NCBI RefSeq assembly: GCF_024679095.1
Contig: NW_026111611.1
Span: forward strand, 122,001-186,000
Direction: 5' to 3'
From: Eriocheir sinensis
Lineage: Eukaryota > Arthropoda > Malacostraca > Decapoda > Varunidae
Length of the DNA stretch: 64,000 bases
Shown here: piece by piece, positions 1 through 11,739 of the stretch
Position numbering within the stretch: position 1 is the stretch's first letter
Layout of the letters: every line of letters begins with the position of its first letter
Translations under genes and position numbers: made by a program
Notes under the pieces: model-generated
What the model saw: the letters and a program-made list of their open reading frames with translations, nothing else
What the model was told of the DNA's origin: nothing
The model's database searches: none

Positions 1-1235
1 AGCTTTGCAACAAATGCCTTCCAAATATCATACAAATCCATCACTGTTTTTCCTGCACCTTGCAAGATAAGATTGAGGTCATTTAGATGTTTGGTGATGT
101 CTGGGAGAAACATAAGTTTCACAGTCCAGTCTCTGTCCTCCAGCTCAGGATAGTCTTGGCCTTTTTCTGATAAAAAAAAAAATCTTCATTTCATCAAAGC
201 ATTCCACAAACCTCTCCAATACCTTCCCACAGCTTAACCACCTAACACTGCTGTGCAAGGGTATATCTTTGTAAGCACTGTCCACCTCTTCAAGGAAAGC
301 TTGAAACTGCCTGTGCGTAAGAGAAGAGTGTGCAACAAGAAAATTCACTACTTTTGTAACAGTAGCCATCAATTTGTTGAGATCAGAGCTCGAGATCTTG
401 GCACATAAATTTTCTTGATGAATTATGCAGTGCAATTTCAGAATGGGGTGCCCAATTTTATCCTCAACCATCTTAGTAAAACCCTTGTTTTTTCCTACCA
501 TGGCAGGGGCACCATCCGTTGTAACTGCAAAAATCTTTCTTATGTCAACCCCTCTGTCCTCAAAATGATCAGTGAATGTCTTCAGTATGTCCTCTCCCTT
601 GGTAGTGCCATACATAGGTTTAAGACAGCACAGCTCCTCGTGTATCTCTGTGTCACTATACCTGGCAAAAACAGCCAAGCGGGGAATGTCATTTATATCC
701 ACGCTTTCATCCAGGGCCACACTGAACACAGGTGTAGTTGTTAAAGCAACAGTTTGTTGCTCACTTACATTAGCAGCCATTTCAGAAATACGTCTCTCCA
801 CGGTCCTAGCTGAGAGTCATATCTTTTATCCTTGAGATGATCATGTGTTTGTTTCATATGCCATCAAATAACACCTAAGAGCACTCTAGGAAAGCTGCTT
901 TTATAAAATCTCCATCAGTAAAGGCTTTCCATGCTTGGAAATACACAGAGCTGGTTTGTAACTGTCCTCAGTAGCATTGTATCTGTTAGACCATAAACAC
1001 ATTACAGTGTTTCTCATAGCGCGATACTGCTTTCTTAATAGCTGCAGCCGTGTCTGTACTGTCCATGAAAGTCGTCTCGTGTCTTGTTTCAAAGTGTCTT
1101 TAACACTCGATGTGCGGCACGACATTCTCGCAGCAGAGCACACACAGCACGATCATTCTGCTGAATAAATCCAAAGTCATTTGTCCATGATGACTGAAAT
1201 GATCGGACATCAAGCGGCTTTTTCGCAGTAGCCAT
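1..1235 (-). pseudogene. hAT-family transposase relic (BED finger plus RNase H-like core), open at left edge
   Basis: Transposase of the hAT type, the enzyme that excises and inserts the element. The reading begins at an ATG at 1235 (MATAKKPLDV), passes a damaged cysteine finger region (QQNDRAVCA, then CRTSSVK), and reaches the core with the motifs VALDESVD, TTDGAPAMVG and LHCIIHQENL, followed by SVRWL. The last part, with the motif FLPDITKHLNDLN, runs out of the window at base 1. The copy is dead: two stops lie near 860-875, a frameshift lies next to the start of the long open stretch near 801, and a T-run near 171-181 shifts the frame again. The GTF2IRD2/ZBED5-like sequence class is from memory. 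No terminal repeats are visible because one end is outside the window and I could not find the other. Confidence 0.85.
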
Positions 1236-1467
1236 GGCGACAGTAACTAGAATGAGTGTCACTCCGGCGGCTAAATAGTTACTGAAGCAGAAATTTGCCG
1301 CTGCGTGACTGATGCGTCAGCAGCGGCTACGTGTCTCATACTCGTTTACATCTCGTTGTACTCACGTATTCCTCATCGCGGGTACGAAACATTTTCGTTT
1401 TAATTCAATGTATCATAGGAAAGAATGATTTAAAATCGTTCGAAACTTAAACTGTGATAAAAGTGAG

Positions 1468-1472
<5 letters not shown>

Positions 1473-1556
<84 letters not shown>
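1473..1556. repeat. (CT)n microsatellite
   Basis: About 84 bases of uninterrupted CT dinucleotide. Apparent reading frames rich in Arg-Glu across it are artefacts. The bases from 1557 to 1880 hold nothing I can assign. Confidence 0.98.
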
Positions 1557-1560
<4 letters not shown>

Positions 1561-1880
1561 TTCTGTTTTTTAACTTTTTCTTTGCTTCTTCGAATCACGT
1601 GGCGTGCCATATGCAAGCACACTGCGATATAGATCCCCTGCCAAAGGTCTGCGACGCACCCTGAATTAAAGTTTTAAATGACATTGCAGCATGTTGAGGA
1701 TGGAAGGCTATTCTAATATTGGTGTTACTTTCTTTCAGGTGTGGCCAGGTGTTGCAACCCTCCAATAAGCACCTGTACCAATCTGGATAGAGATGTGTAG
1801 TACACAGTGTAAGGACAATCCAGTTGTCAGTCAAACATCTGGCACTGTTCCCCAAAAGAGCTGACAAACTCCGAGCCAAG

Positions 1881-2210
1881 TTTTTTTTTTCTTTACACTC
1901 TGGCCTATAGCGCTGGTAGGCTTTCTTCAGGGGACTGGTGGTCGACCCAAGCCCGTCATGGCGCAGGCAAGTGTTTATAGCAGCACCATTTCTTCTTGGC
2001 TCATGCTGCCCGCCGGAGCTCATTCTTGATTCACTTGGACAGTTCCTCTAGAGTTGGGGTTGACAGGTGATCTTCAGGACAGCACGTGGGTAGCCTTATG
2101 CCACTTGGCAATGACTGAAAAATCCCAGGTGGTAGCAGAAGATTTAAACCCGCATTGTCCAAAACATGGTGAACGCAGGACCTGCACACTAACCATTCAG
2201 CCACTGCCTC
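1881..2210 (-). mobile_element. tRNA-derived SINE, copy 1
   Basis: Read on the minus strand, the head has a box A-like TGGCTGAATGGTTAG and a box B-like GGGTTTAAATC, the internal RNA polymerase III promoter of tRNA-derived SINEs. The body then contains GTGCTGTCCTGAAGA, CTCTAGAGGAAC and CCAAGTGAATCAAGAA, all shared with the copy at 19122-19497. It ends in an A-rich tail (the T-run at 1881-1890). The long open frame spanning it on the minus strand is not a gene. Two independent copies with a common head-to-tail order and A-tail support the call. Confidence 0.8.
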
Positions 2211-2235
2211 TCTGTTCCAACATGAGTAAAAAATG

Positions 2236-2790
2236 AGAGGCCAGAAGAGAGTGGTTGATTTCAAATGGAGAAGTGTCTCGATAGGCTGGAGGAAATGGAT
2301 GAAGGAAGGCTGCCCTGGAGTTAACCTGCATAAGGAATTAGGATAGTATAGAGACGAGTAGAACGTTATGTGAAGAGAGGGGCCATAGTAGAGGTGGAGG
2401 CATGCAGTTAGCAAGCTTAGAAGGGCAATCATCATGAAAATGTCTGTAGAAGACAGAGGGGCAACATTGCAGCAGAGTTTGCTATAGAAGAAGAGAGTTT
2501 AAGTTTGACTCCATCGAGTCCAAAACAGCTATTTGAGTGAAGCCCCTCTTATATGAAATGCGCTCTCTATACGAGGACAGACAAGGCCCCTGGATATCAT
2601 TTGTGAGGGGTAAAAAACTGAAAGACTAATACAGAACACACAACTTCAAAGAAGCTGATTTAGGAAGAGGTGATATGAAATTATAAGTTGAGGATAGACC
2701 AAATATGTTTATTGTTTAAGTGGACAGCTGGGTGTTGTCATAGAATAGGGAACAGATGTTCGGAATTCTATCCCTCTGTTTTTATATCGT
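2236..2790 (-). mobile_element. LINE-A fragment, RT C-terminal part, diverged
   Basis: Diverged copy of the 3' coding part of the LINE family that recurs at 8575, 20868, 25225, 42784, 49590 and 53463. On the minus strand it keeps matches to the C-terminal motifs of that family, such as the ADCSSELANC region and the FFDNTQL region, with many substitutions. Confidence 0.7.
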
Positions 2791-2831
2791 GTTTCCTTTC
2801 AAGCTGATCTATCTATGCTGTGGTAATCCTG

Positions 2832-3165
2832 CCACTGTCTTCCCCTAAGCCTATCAGCACCTGTATTCTGTACGACTATTATATCTCCCTCTCTGAGGAA
2901 AAAGTCAATTTCTCCGCCTATCATCTCAACAAATTCCATCGTCTATTCCCTAGTCTTCGACCACACTCAGCGGTCCCCTTCCTCTACACTAAATATTCTC
3001 TGTCTATCCTTAACTCAAAACATTAACTGAAAACTTATTTCCTCTCTTGCTAAATCAGTGTCTTCGAGGTTATGCATTTGTATCGTTTTCACCAGTTCTA
3101 TTTCCCCTCACACATGCTGTCCACATACAAGGGTCTTTTCTGTCCTCATAATTATGGAGTATGAC
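2832..3165 (+). mobile_element. LINE-A fragment in inverted orientation
   Basis: The plus strand here carries the same reverse-transcriptase C-terminal section as its left neighbour but in the opposite orientation (motifs LNIL.LSLTQN and SSRL). Together they form an inverted pair, as expected from a 5' inversion during LINE insertion or from later rearrangement. Confidence 0.65.
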
Positions 3166-3306
3166 AGAAGTCTTAGACAAATGGTGGAAAATTCTGTAGG
3201 ATCAAGGTCATGGGCACGAGAGGAAGTGCCATCTTGGCATACATAGATGCAGCATCCAGCTTGGATTGAAAGCTAGGATGAAGATAGCAAGAGACATACA
3301 TCACGG
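3166..3306 (-). mobile_element. LINE-A endonuclease fragment, left part of a split copy
   Basis: Matches the endonuclease region of the LINE-A copy at 58900-59000 (motif EFSTIWLRL on the minus strand). Homology stops near 3306 and resumes near 7826 with the next part of the same domain, so a CR1 element lies inside this copy. Confidence 0.7.
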
Positions 3307-3962
3307 CAGCCACTAATACATAGGATTACATAGGAGGAACAGACACCAGAAGACCTATCGGTCTATGGCGAGGGTGTCTGTTTACTACCGCTACTACTAG
3401 TAATCTACGTGTGGTAGGACAGATCAGAAAAGATGAAGGCTCCTCCCCACCCACCTCTCCCTCCGGCAACGTGCCGGCAGGAAATAGTTAGAAGAGAACA
3501 CCATGTACCTTTAAGGAAGAAAGGGACATGGAAATTTTACAGTAAAGAGAGAAATAAGAGGAAATTACTACCCTTAACTTACACTACTGGTAACCTAAGC
3601 AGTGGGGGAAAATGACTTCATTACATAAGAACATAAGAACACAGAAACACAAGGAGAATGGAAGAGGACGAGTGGCCTACACAGGGCAGCCTCAGGATCC
3701 CCCCTAATACTCACGATGGGTGAGGTGTAGTTTCAGGGGCACAGGTGGAGGCTTGATCCTCGTTTTACCGGCGGTACTAGGCACGCACCAGCAGCCTGTC
3801 ACCTTACTGCACCCACACCTCACTCCACCTGTCATGCGGACATTAATTGTTGCTTTACACTATTGTTAACTTACGCTACTTGCAATCTAGGTTGTGGGGG
3901 AGAATAATATGAATTTAGGTTGACGTCTTGCTGCAATCTGTCTGAAAACATACGAAGAAGGG

Positions 3963-6779
3963 TCAGTATAATCTTATTTCCCTGAAGTACTTATCCAATG
4001 AAGACTTGAAGCTATTGATACTCTGTGCGCTAACAACTGACGGTGGGAGTCTATTCCAGTGATCGACGACTCTATTATTGAAAAAACTTTTGCGCACCAA
4101 TGTGTTACATCGGTTTCCCTTTAACTTCATACCGTTGCTGCGTGTTATTGTGTTAGTGTCTCTCTGAAATAGACTATCTGGGTTAATATTGTCGAATCCA
4201 TTAAGGATTTTCAACACTTCAATTAAGTCCCCTCTTATCCTTCGCTTTTTTAGGGAAAACATATCTAAACGCTTTAAACGCTCGTCATATGGCAAGTTTC
4301 GGAGCGCTGGAATTTGTTCGGTTGCTCGTAGCTGTATCCTTTCTAGCAAAACTTGATCTTTGATATAGTTCGGTGACCAGAACTGAACGGCGTATTCTAG
4401 GTGTGGTCCTACAAATGCTAAATATAATCTCTTCATAAGTTCGGGTGATTTATAATCAAAGCTTCTTCAGATTAGTCCTAACATCATAATTGGCTTTTTT
4501 ACTCGCTGCAGAACATTGATCACTCATTTTAAGTGTTACTAATAATGACACCAAGATCCTTTTCTTGTTTTACTTCGCTGAGCTCATGTCCTTCAATCTG
4601 ATATTTAAAGTTCGGATTTTTTTCACCTATGTGCATTACTTTACATTTATCTACGTTAAAACTCATTTGCCATTTTTCGCTCCAGTCGGCAAGTCTTATT
4701 AAGTCTGATTGAATCTTTTCGCAACTTTCACTGTTCATTACCGTACCTCCTAATTTGGTGTCGTCGGCGAATTTGGCTACTTTTGATAGAATATCAGTTT
4801 CTAAGTCGTTCACGTAAATTATGAATAGCGTTGGTCCCAGGACCGAACCTTGGGGCACGCCACTGGTGACGGGTTGCCAATCCGATGCTTCACCATTAAG
4901 AACTACACGCTGTTCTCTGTCAGTGAGCCAGTCATGAATCCACGCACATAGTTGGTCGTTAATACCGTGGGAACGCAGTTTAGAAATAAGTCTAACGTGA
5001 GGAACTTTATCAAACGCTGTCAGAAAATCTAGGTAAATTACGTCATATGGGCTTCGGGCGTCCCAACATGAATAAACATCGTTGAAAAAAGTTAATAGGT
5101 TGGTAAGGCAAGACCGATTACTACGAAATCCGTGCTGACTATCAGTTATCAAATCATTTGTTTCAAGGAAAGTGATCATTTTATCCCTGATAGTTTTTTA
5201 GAATAGTTTAATTAGGACAGACGTAAGGCTGATAGGACGATAATTACTGACATGTTTTTTATCTCCTTTTTTAAAGATCGGGGTAATATTGGCCTTTTTC
5301 CACTCTAGAGGCACACTGGCCTGTGCTAATGACTTGTTGAATATTAATGTTATGGGTAATTCTAGCTGTTGACTACATTCTCTTAACACGCGAGGATATA
5401 AATTGTCGGGGCCCGGAGATTTATTTGGATCTATTTTCTGCAGGTACGCACACACTTCGCTGATATCAATTTCGGTCAATGCAAGCAAATGTTCTTCAGG
5501 GTCTTGAAAAATTTTCTTCGGGGCTGGAATCGATGTCATGTTCTCTTTTGTAAATACGCTACTAAAGGTTGAATTTAGGACCGACGCCATGCCTTTATCA
5601 TCACTAATCGTATTGCCACTTAACAGGAGTGGGCCGATATTATTTTTAAGTTTTATTGTTTCTTATGTAACAGAAAAATAACCTGGGATTTTTCTTAGCA
5701 TCGAGTGATATTTTCATCTCATATTCGCGTTTCTGTTTTCTGATTTTCCTTTCGCACTCTCTCTTGACATTGATGTAATTAGTATGATCCTGTGAATTAT
5801 GTGATAACTTATATTGCTTATATAGTTTTCTTTTTTCGACGATGATTTTTTGTAGGTAATTACTCATCCACAACGGTTTTTGATTATCAGTCCTTCGTGG
5901 CTTGAGTGGAATGAATTTATTTACACTCGCAGTGATTTATGCAGTAAAACGATTATACATTTTTTGAACGCTGACATTGTTGAGCAAATGATTCCAATTT
6001 ACTGAAGCCAATTCTCTTTTTAGGTTCATAAAATTTGCTTTACTATAATTAGGTATTAAGAGCGAGTTTGCTCGTACTTTTGTTTCAATATGTAAAACGC
6101 ATCTGATTATGTTGTGGTCACTGGCTGCAAATGGCTCGCCTACCTCACACGCGGTTATGAGGTGGTTGTCGGTCGTGAAGACTAAATCCAGAATGCTATT
6201 TCCTCGCGTCGGCGCGGTAACTGTTTGATAAAGAAATGTATCTTGCGCAAAATTTAATAATCTAGTTCCTTCCCTGTCGGCAGATAGTGCAGACCAGTTA
6301 ACAGAGGGGTTATTGAAGTCGCCGCATATTACTATATTTCTGTTTCTGATAATTTTATTTATCTCTGCGTAGAGATTTCCATCAATGTCTTCATTTGATT
6401 TAGGAGGTCGGTAAATTACGCCCAGAACATACTTTTCATTAAGGATCGTAGCTTGTACATACAAATAATCATAGGCCTCTGTTTCGGTTGTGTTAAGCTG
6501 AATGACCTCTAAATTACTTTTAGTATATATTATTACACCTCCACCTTTTTTGTGTAGACGACACTTAGCAAAAGCGTTGTAACCATTGATAGCTACTTCA
6601 CTTAACTGATGCTTGTCACGCGTATTTAGCCATGTTTCTGTGATCAAAATGAAGTCGGGTTTTTCAGTAATTGCATGAATTATCAAGTGGCTACGCTTCT
6701 GAATAATGCTACGGGCATTTACATAGAAGATGTTTAATTTACTCGCCGAGTGTGTGCCATATATCAACTGTCGATTCAC
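3963..6779 (-). pseudogene. CR1 ORF2: endonuclease plus reverse transcriptase, broken
   Basis: Order on the minus strand: apurinic-type endonuclease (ITETWL, VIYRPPKS, CGDFNNPSVNW, SDHNIIR) at about 5937-6779; linker; reverse transcriptase with NYRPISLTS, a QHGFR block, YLDFLTAFDKVPH, SGVPQGSVLGP and the active-site FADDTK at 4529-5590; and a C-terminal domain (LEYAVQFWSP, WNRLPPS) at 3963-4436. Breaks: a TAA near 5188, a one-base frameshift near 5640, a frame change between 4436 and 4529, and stops between 5874 and 5936. FADDTK and the overall order fit the CR1 clade. The copy cannot make a full enzyme. Confidence 0.85.
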
Positions 6780-6791
6780 TGGAATAGTGCT

Positions 6792-7817
6792 TCAGACCTG
6801 ATTATCTACAACTACCTCTACCTCACCACCCACCTGTGTGGCTGTTGACCTGACCCCTACCTCAGTATCCCCCACCTGGGGGTCTGGCGACCTGATCGCT
6901 ACCTCATTTTCCCTCACCTGTGTGGCTGTTGACCTGACCGTTACCTCAGTATCCCCCACCTGGGGGTCCAACGACCTGACGTCCTCCTCAGCACTACACA
7001 CCTGTACTTCCTCCATCACCTGAGGCCTGACACTCCTACCTCTGTGGACTTCACCGTCTGACTGAAGACTCCTCCCACTTCCAGCCAAGCCGGAAGTTTC
7101 CACACCTCGTTCCCGCTGCACCTGACTTTTCTTTAACTCTTTCAAAACTTCCTCATCCAACACTCGGCCCAGCCTCGCCTTGCCTACACAATTTAGGTGA
7201 AGTCCATCGTTAGCAAACAAGCTCCTGTCATGAATAAAATGATCCCAGACGTCCACAAACATGACTCCCTCACGACTACACAGATCCCTGACACGTTCGT
7301 TAATCCCAAGCATTCTACTGAGAATGAGGGAACTAACATCATGCCGAGGGAGCAATCCATACACACCTGAACGCCACCTGCTGTCCCTCAACTTCCCGAC
7401 AAACTTCCTGTACTTGTCTAGGACCTCCTCTGACCTACCTTTAACTACATTGTTTGTTCCGACCAGGTAAACAAACACTGTCTCCTCTGGGGTAGTGACG
7501 ACTAAGTCGTCAACCTTCTCAGCTTCATGCTCAATTCTACGTCCAGGAAAAACTACATGCCTCCGCCTCGCTCCCTTCCTACAAAACTTCTGATCCTGCT
7601 GTCTAACTAAACTATCACCGACAAGAACGATGCTAGGATCTCTCTCAACTTGGTCTCCTAACACCTGGAACCTGTTCCTCGTCACGACACCACTGTAACT
7701 AACATCTGCTGCTACAGCCTTACTCCCTTTTCTAACCTGCTGGAAGGAATCTAAGGTACCTACCTTCAAAGGTAATGGACTGGAATTGTCCAAAAAAAAA
7801 AAAAGAAAGCTTACCAT
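6792..7817 (-). CDS. CR1 ORF1 protein with SGNH esterase domain
   Basis: An open frame of about 341 residues starting at the ATG at 7817; the in-frame GTG just before it is not a credible eukaryotic start. It keeps the SGNH hydrolase blocks: GDS near residues 67-70, a glycine in FPGRRI near 92, GTNN near 120-124, and the terminal Asp-His block in NDGLHLN near 204-210. In CR1-like LINEs such esterase domains occur in ORF1 (established); their role in retrotransposition is not settled. The C-terminal 75 residues are a tandem repeat around the motifs DPQVGDTEV and VRSTATQV. No PHD finger is present here. The stop lies 12 bases before the ORF2 open frame, the usual arrangement in a bicistronic LINE. 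It is the only uninterrupted ORF of this copy. Confidence 0.8.
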   Translation of the reverse strand: MVSFLFFFLDNSSPLPLKVGTLDSFQQVRKGSKAVAADVSYSGVVTRNRFQVLGDQVERDPSIVLVGDSLVRQQDQKFCRKGARRRHVVFPGRRIEHEAEKVDDLVVTTPEETVFVYLVGTNNVVKGRSEEVLDKYRKFVGKLRDSRWRSGVYGLLPRHDVSSLILSRMLGINERVRDLCSREGVMFVDVWDHFIHDRSLFANDGLHLNCVGKARLGRVLDEEVLKELKKSQVQRERGVETSGLAGSGRSLQSDGEVHRGRSVRPQVMEEVQVCSAEEDVRSLDPQVGDTEVTVRSTATQVRENEVAIRSPDPQVGDTEVGVRSTATQVGGEVEVVVDNQV

Positions 7818-7825
7818 CACTATTG

Positions 7826-7980
7826 ACGATTACTGTCAGTAGCCCCAGAGACCCGTGTTTCAGTTAAGAAGAGGTAAAGGAAGAGGAGGTAAACGAGGAG
7901 AGATGATGTTCTACAGGATGGAAGCTGAAGCAAAGATCGTGAATGTTGCCAAATTTGGAAAAAAAGGTGAGTTATCAGGA
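7826..7980 (-). mobile_element. LINE-A endonuclease fragment, right part of the split copy
   Basis: Continues the domain interrupted at 3306 (minus-strand motif TETRVSGATDS, cognate to TETQVSEATDS at 56200). Homology ends near 7980, close to the point where the 57936-59195 copy also stops. From 7981 to 8574 I see nothing assignable; the sequence is AT-rich. Confidence 0.7.
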
Positions 7981-8574
7981 CAGCTGTGTACTATAGGTTT
8001 GTTATGTCACTGCACAACACATTCAATAAGCTGCAACTTAAAATAATTTGTATCTTTTGAAATTAGATGCTTATAATATTTCTCCAGAGGCTGCCTGAGT
8101 TATTACTTAGTACAATTTTGAAGACCTATAAACATTTACAGCTGTTTTTACTGCATATTAATCATGATTTGTATTGTTAGATAACTATATCAAAATTCAA
8201 ATCTAGAGACAGCTGCCTTAAATTGAGGTTTTGCATATTTTTGAGTTTCACTGTAGAAAGTACCATGAATCAATTTATTTTGTAGACTGTTCACTTGTGT
8301 CATCTCTGTACCATCAAAATTCCAGACTGACTTTCACAATGTATACAAGAAGCTGAAAATTTTAGAATACCTTGGAAGAAGGAAGGCTGGGAGGATCGAA
8401 GCAGGCACGGGCAGTATACTGGCAGGAGTGAGGACAGCACAGCCTCTACCATGATTGAGTTCAGAAGAGCAGACTTCAGGGCAGGCTGATAGACGTGACC
8501 CTCTGCAAAATTTACATTGAGTCACATTTTTATGTGGTAGTACTATACCCATCTATCTCAATGCCATGTTCCCT

Positions 8575-9122
8575 CAAGGGGGCAGTCACACGTATGGAGT
8601 ATGCATCTCACGTGTGGGGGGGCTCCACTCACACAGCTCTTCTGGACAGAGTGGAGTCTAAGGCTCTTCGTCTCATCAGCTCTCCTCCTCCTACTTAAAT
8701 TCCGCCGTGATGTTGCCTCTCTTTCTATCTTCTATCGATATTTCCACGCTGACTGCTCTTCTGAACTTGCTAACTGCATGCCTTCCCCCCTCCCGCAGCC
8801 CCGCTGCACACGACTTTCTACTCATGCTCATCCCTACACTGTCCAAACCCCTTATGCAAGAGTTAACCAGCATCTTTACTCTTTCATCCCTCACGCTGGT
8901 AAACTCTGGAACAATCTTCCTTCATCTGTATTTCCTCCTGCCCACGACTTGAACTCTTTCTAGAGGAGGGTATCAGGACACCTCTCCTCCCGAAATTGAT
9001 CTTTCTTTCGGCTACCTCTTTTAATTATTTTTTGGGAGCAGCGAGTAGTGGGCTTTTTTTTTTTTTTTTTTTTTTTTTTGTGTGTGCCCTTGAGCTGCTT
9101 CCTTTGTTGTAAAAAAAAACCA
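8575..9122 (+). mobile_element. LINE-A, 5'-truncated 3' end
   Basis: Encodes the C-terminus of LINE-A reverse transcriptase (MEYASHVWGG, FYRYFHADCSS, GKLWNNLPSSVFPP) followed by the family's 3' end, GCCCTTGAGCTGCTTCC, then an A-run at 9112. One frameshift near 8697 and a stop near 8962. A typical dead-on-arrival LINE copy. Confidence 0.9.
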
Positions 9123-9129
9123 CCATGTC

Positions 9130-9500
9130 TCCCTGTTCAGTCACTTCCTCTCAGTACACACATTCTCTCATCTACCAACTATTTTTTTCCATTAATCATC
9201 TGCTCTATTGATCCATTTCACAAGTGGTCTCCCCCTCTCCTCAGTCCTGCTCTGTAAAGTCTCTTCACAAACTCATACTTATTCGTCATGTGGCCAACCA
9301 TCTCAAAGCACCATGCTTCACAACTCACTGCTTTTGGTGTCACACCTTTACCAAACCTTTCATTCATGCTCTAATGCCTTCTCCATCCCACCTCAACACA
9401 CAAAATGCATCTCGCATTGCTCATTTCTACTAGTACACACATTAGTGATCAGCACGCTACACCACTCATCCACACCTCTGATGCATGAGACAGTTGGGGG
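9130..9500 (-). mobile_element. Degraded LINE C-terminal fragment (RTE-like)
   Basis: In a patched minus-strand reading one sees FEMVGHM, EFVKRLYRAG and RGGRPLVKW, the conserved C-terminal tail of RTE-like LINEs. Stops are frequent. The stretch 9500-10430 contains nothing I recognise. Confidence 0.45.
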
Positions 9501-10429
9501 GTTAACAATTTTCTTTATTACCCTTTTCACAACCATTAGGGTTTATGCACATAGGGCTACCACACCAGTCCTACCAGTCATCCACACTGTCATCAATCCA
9601 TTCCATCCATTTTCATCTATACTCTTGAGGAGACCAATAATGCGCCCCCTTCCTTTCCTATTCCCTTTTCATCTGCTGCCATACCAGTCCTTTTCTCTCC
9701 GCATGCCTACAAACTATTTTTGTCATTGTTTGAACAAGTCTGTGCACCACACCATTTCTAGGTTTCACTAATACCTAGAAATACCTTTCCTCTCCTGAAT
9801 GCTTCTATAACTTATTCTCCTTTTTCGTTCTTCAGCCAGTTCATATAAATTCACACATGCAACAATAAGGAACTTGCCCTCCTCCCCTTCCTGGGGAGAA
9901 TGGAGACCCAGCTCTGCTTGGAATTTTCTATCACCCCTACAAGGGGCCACGGGCAGCTAGCAGGACTAGTGAAGTGTTCATTCCTAAAGAAAAATGAGTC
10001 ATCAGATCACTGAGAAACTATAGGCACCATTTTCAAAGTCAATACACTAATAAAAATGTGATATGTAAAATAAAAAAATAAAAACTGGAACACTCATTAA
10101 ACAAAGCACTTACAGTACCTGACCTCTGCAAAGAAAAAAAAAGTTATTTAAGATAATTACATAAATTAGAAGTAAAAAAATCTTCATGAAGGCAAAGTAG
10201 GATTTTACTACTACATATAAGCAAATCATATGATAGCCCCAGAGGCGCAGTTAGTTCTCAACAATATAAACTTGCTACAAACTGTGCCACAACCCTTATA
10301 TGTACACACAAAAATCTCAGCCTCGTTGGTTATGATAACAGGAAAGACCCCTGGCAATTATGGCATAGAAGCAGAATTACCGAAATATAATTATGCTGTG
10401 GAATGGATGCCGTAGATATGAAATCTGGC

Positions 10430-11130
10430 ATAGGAGGATGGTGAGGTCAGAAGACTGAAGAAAGGCTATCATAATGAGCTACTGAGCAGAAGAAAAGGAA
10501 GTAAGGATAATTAAGATAAAGAGGAACTGTGAAGAAAGGTGTATATGTTTTAGAAGATAATGATGCAAAACAATGATGACAGTGCAGATGAACAAGGGGG
10601 GTTGAAAATGAGAGGGATGTGAAACAAATTTTATGACTGAAAAGGACTCCAGAAGTAACTGAGAAGGATAGGAAGTTGTCTGCTGCTTTAATGGAACTGG
10701 AGAAGGCCTCTGACATGGTTGACAGTTAGGGATGTCCTGAGGGTAGGTACGTATATGGTGTAGTAGGATATATACTTGTAGAAGGTATGTTTACATGAAT
10801 GCAAGTGCCTTTGTGCATGTGAATAGGTACCTAAGTGAGAAATTTGATGCTGGTGTCAGTGCAAGATATCATGGCTGTTAAATAATTATATGGATGATGG
10901 GAGATAGGCGGCATGTCTCTTTTGCAGATGATACAGTCACGGATGTAGAAAATGAGAGGATAATGCTGAGGATTGTTGATGAATTTGACTGTGGAGATGA
11001 AAGTAAATGTTAGCAAGAGAAAGGTTATGATATCTGAGAAGACAAGAAAGTTGAGTAATGATTTAGCAAAGTCATAGAGAGTTGAGACAGAGAGCACAAC
11101 AGAGTCTAAGATGTGGTTTGGGGAAGAGAA
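10430..11130 (+). mobile_element. Heavily degraded LINE reverse-transcriptase remnant
   Basis: Traces of a LINE RT on the plus strand: a LEKASDMVD block (cognate of LEKAYD.VD) near 10700 and an SFADDTV active-site block near 10920. The order and spacing fit an RT of the RTE type. Many stops. From 11131 to 11740 I see no feature. Confidence 0.45.
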
Positions 11131-11739
11131 AATAAAAGTAGTGATTGCAATATGGGAGAAGTTCTCATTTAGGCAGTGTTCACACCATCCACAGGTTCGT
11201 TGATTACTTTGACAAAAAAGTTACACAAATTAACATTCATGAGTGTCAAGACTCCTGTGATGTGACTACTGACCAACTAACTGAGAAGTTTTATGGTATT
11301 GCAGGAAAACAAATACACTGGGGAAAGTACAAGAAATTGGCAGGACTTTCAAAGCTGCAAACATGTGATCCAAGTATTTAGAAGGCAAGGCAGCTATTAC
11401 TTCTGAAATGCAGGTGAACAAAATATCAGTAGGCAACAAGCATAAAGACATGCAAGGAGAAATTTCAAATATATTATAAGTCTATAGTGTAGGGCTTATC
11501 AAGACCTTCAAGGTGAACATAAAACATCCTTGCCAGAAAAGAAAGCAAAAAATCTGAATGTTATAGTGGCACAGTGGCATGGTAGATCATGAACCATAGG
11601 AGTGGAAGAAATGTCCAGCCACAGCCAAAAAAAAGTGCTAAATGTGTCAACACGGTCAATTTCTCAAAACAATGTAGGGGATTTAAACCAACACAAACTC
11701 ACTCAACACCCTAGGAGAGGAGCCTCATATCTATTAGGC

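Larger units (their letters stand above)
3307..7825 (-). mobile_element. CR1-type LINE inserted in LINE-A
   Basis: About 4.5 kb with ORF1 (esterase type), ORF2 (endonuclease and reverse transcriptase) and a 3' untranslated part (about 3307-3962) that contains short ACATAAGA direct repeats at 3623-3640. Flanks are two adjoining pieces of one LINE-A endonuclease domain, so this insertion is younger than that LINE-A. Possible terminal duplications are obscured by divergence. Confidence 0.8.

Noticed and set aside
1595..2023. 142-codon minus-strand frame
   Set aside because: Overlaps the SINE body and its flank and has no domain; the SINE explains it.
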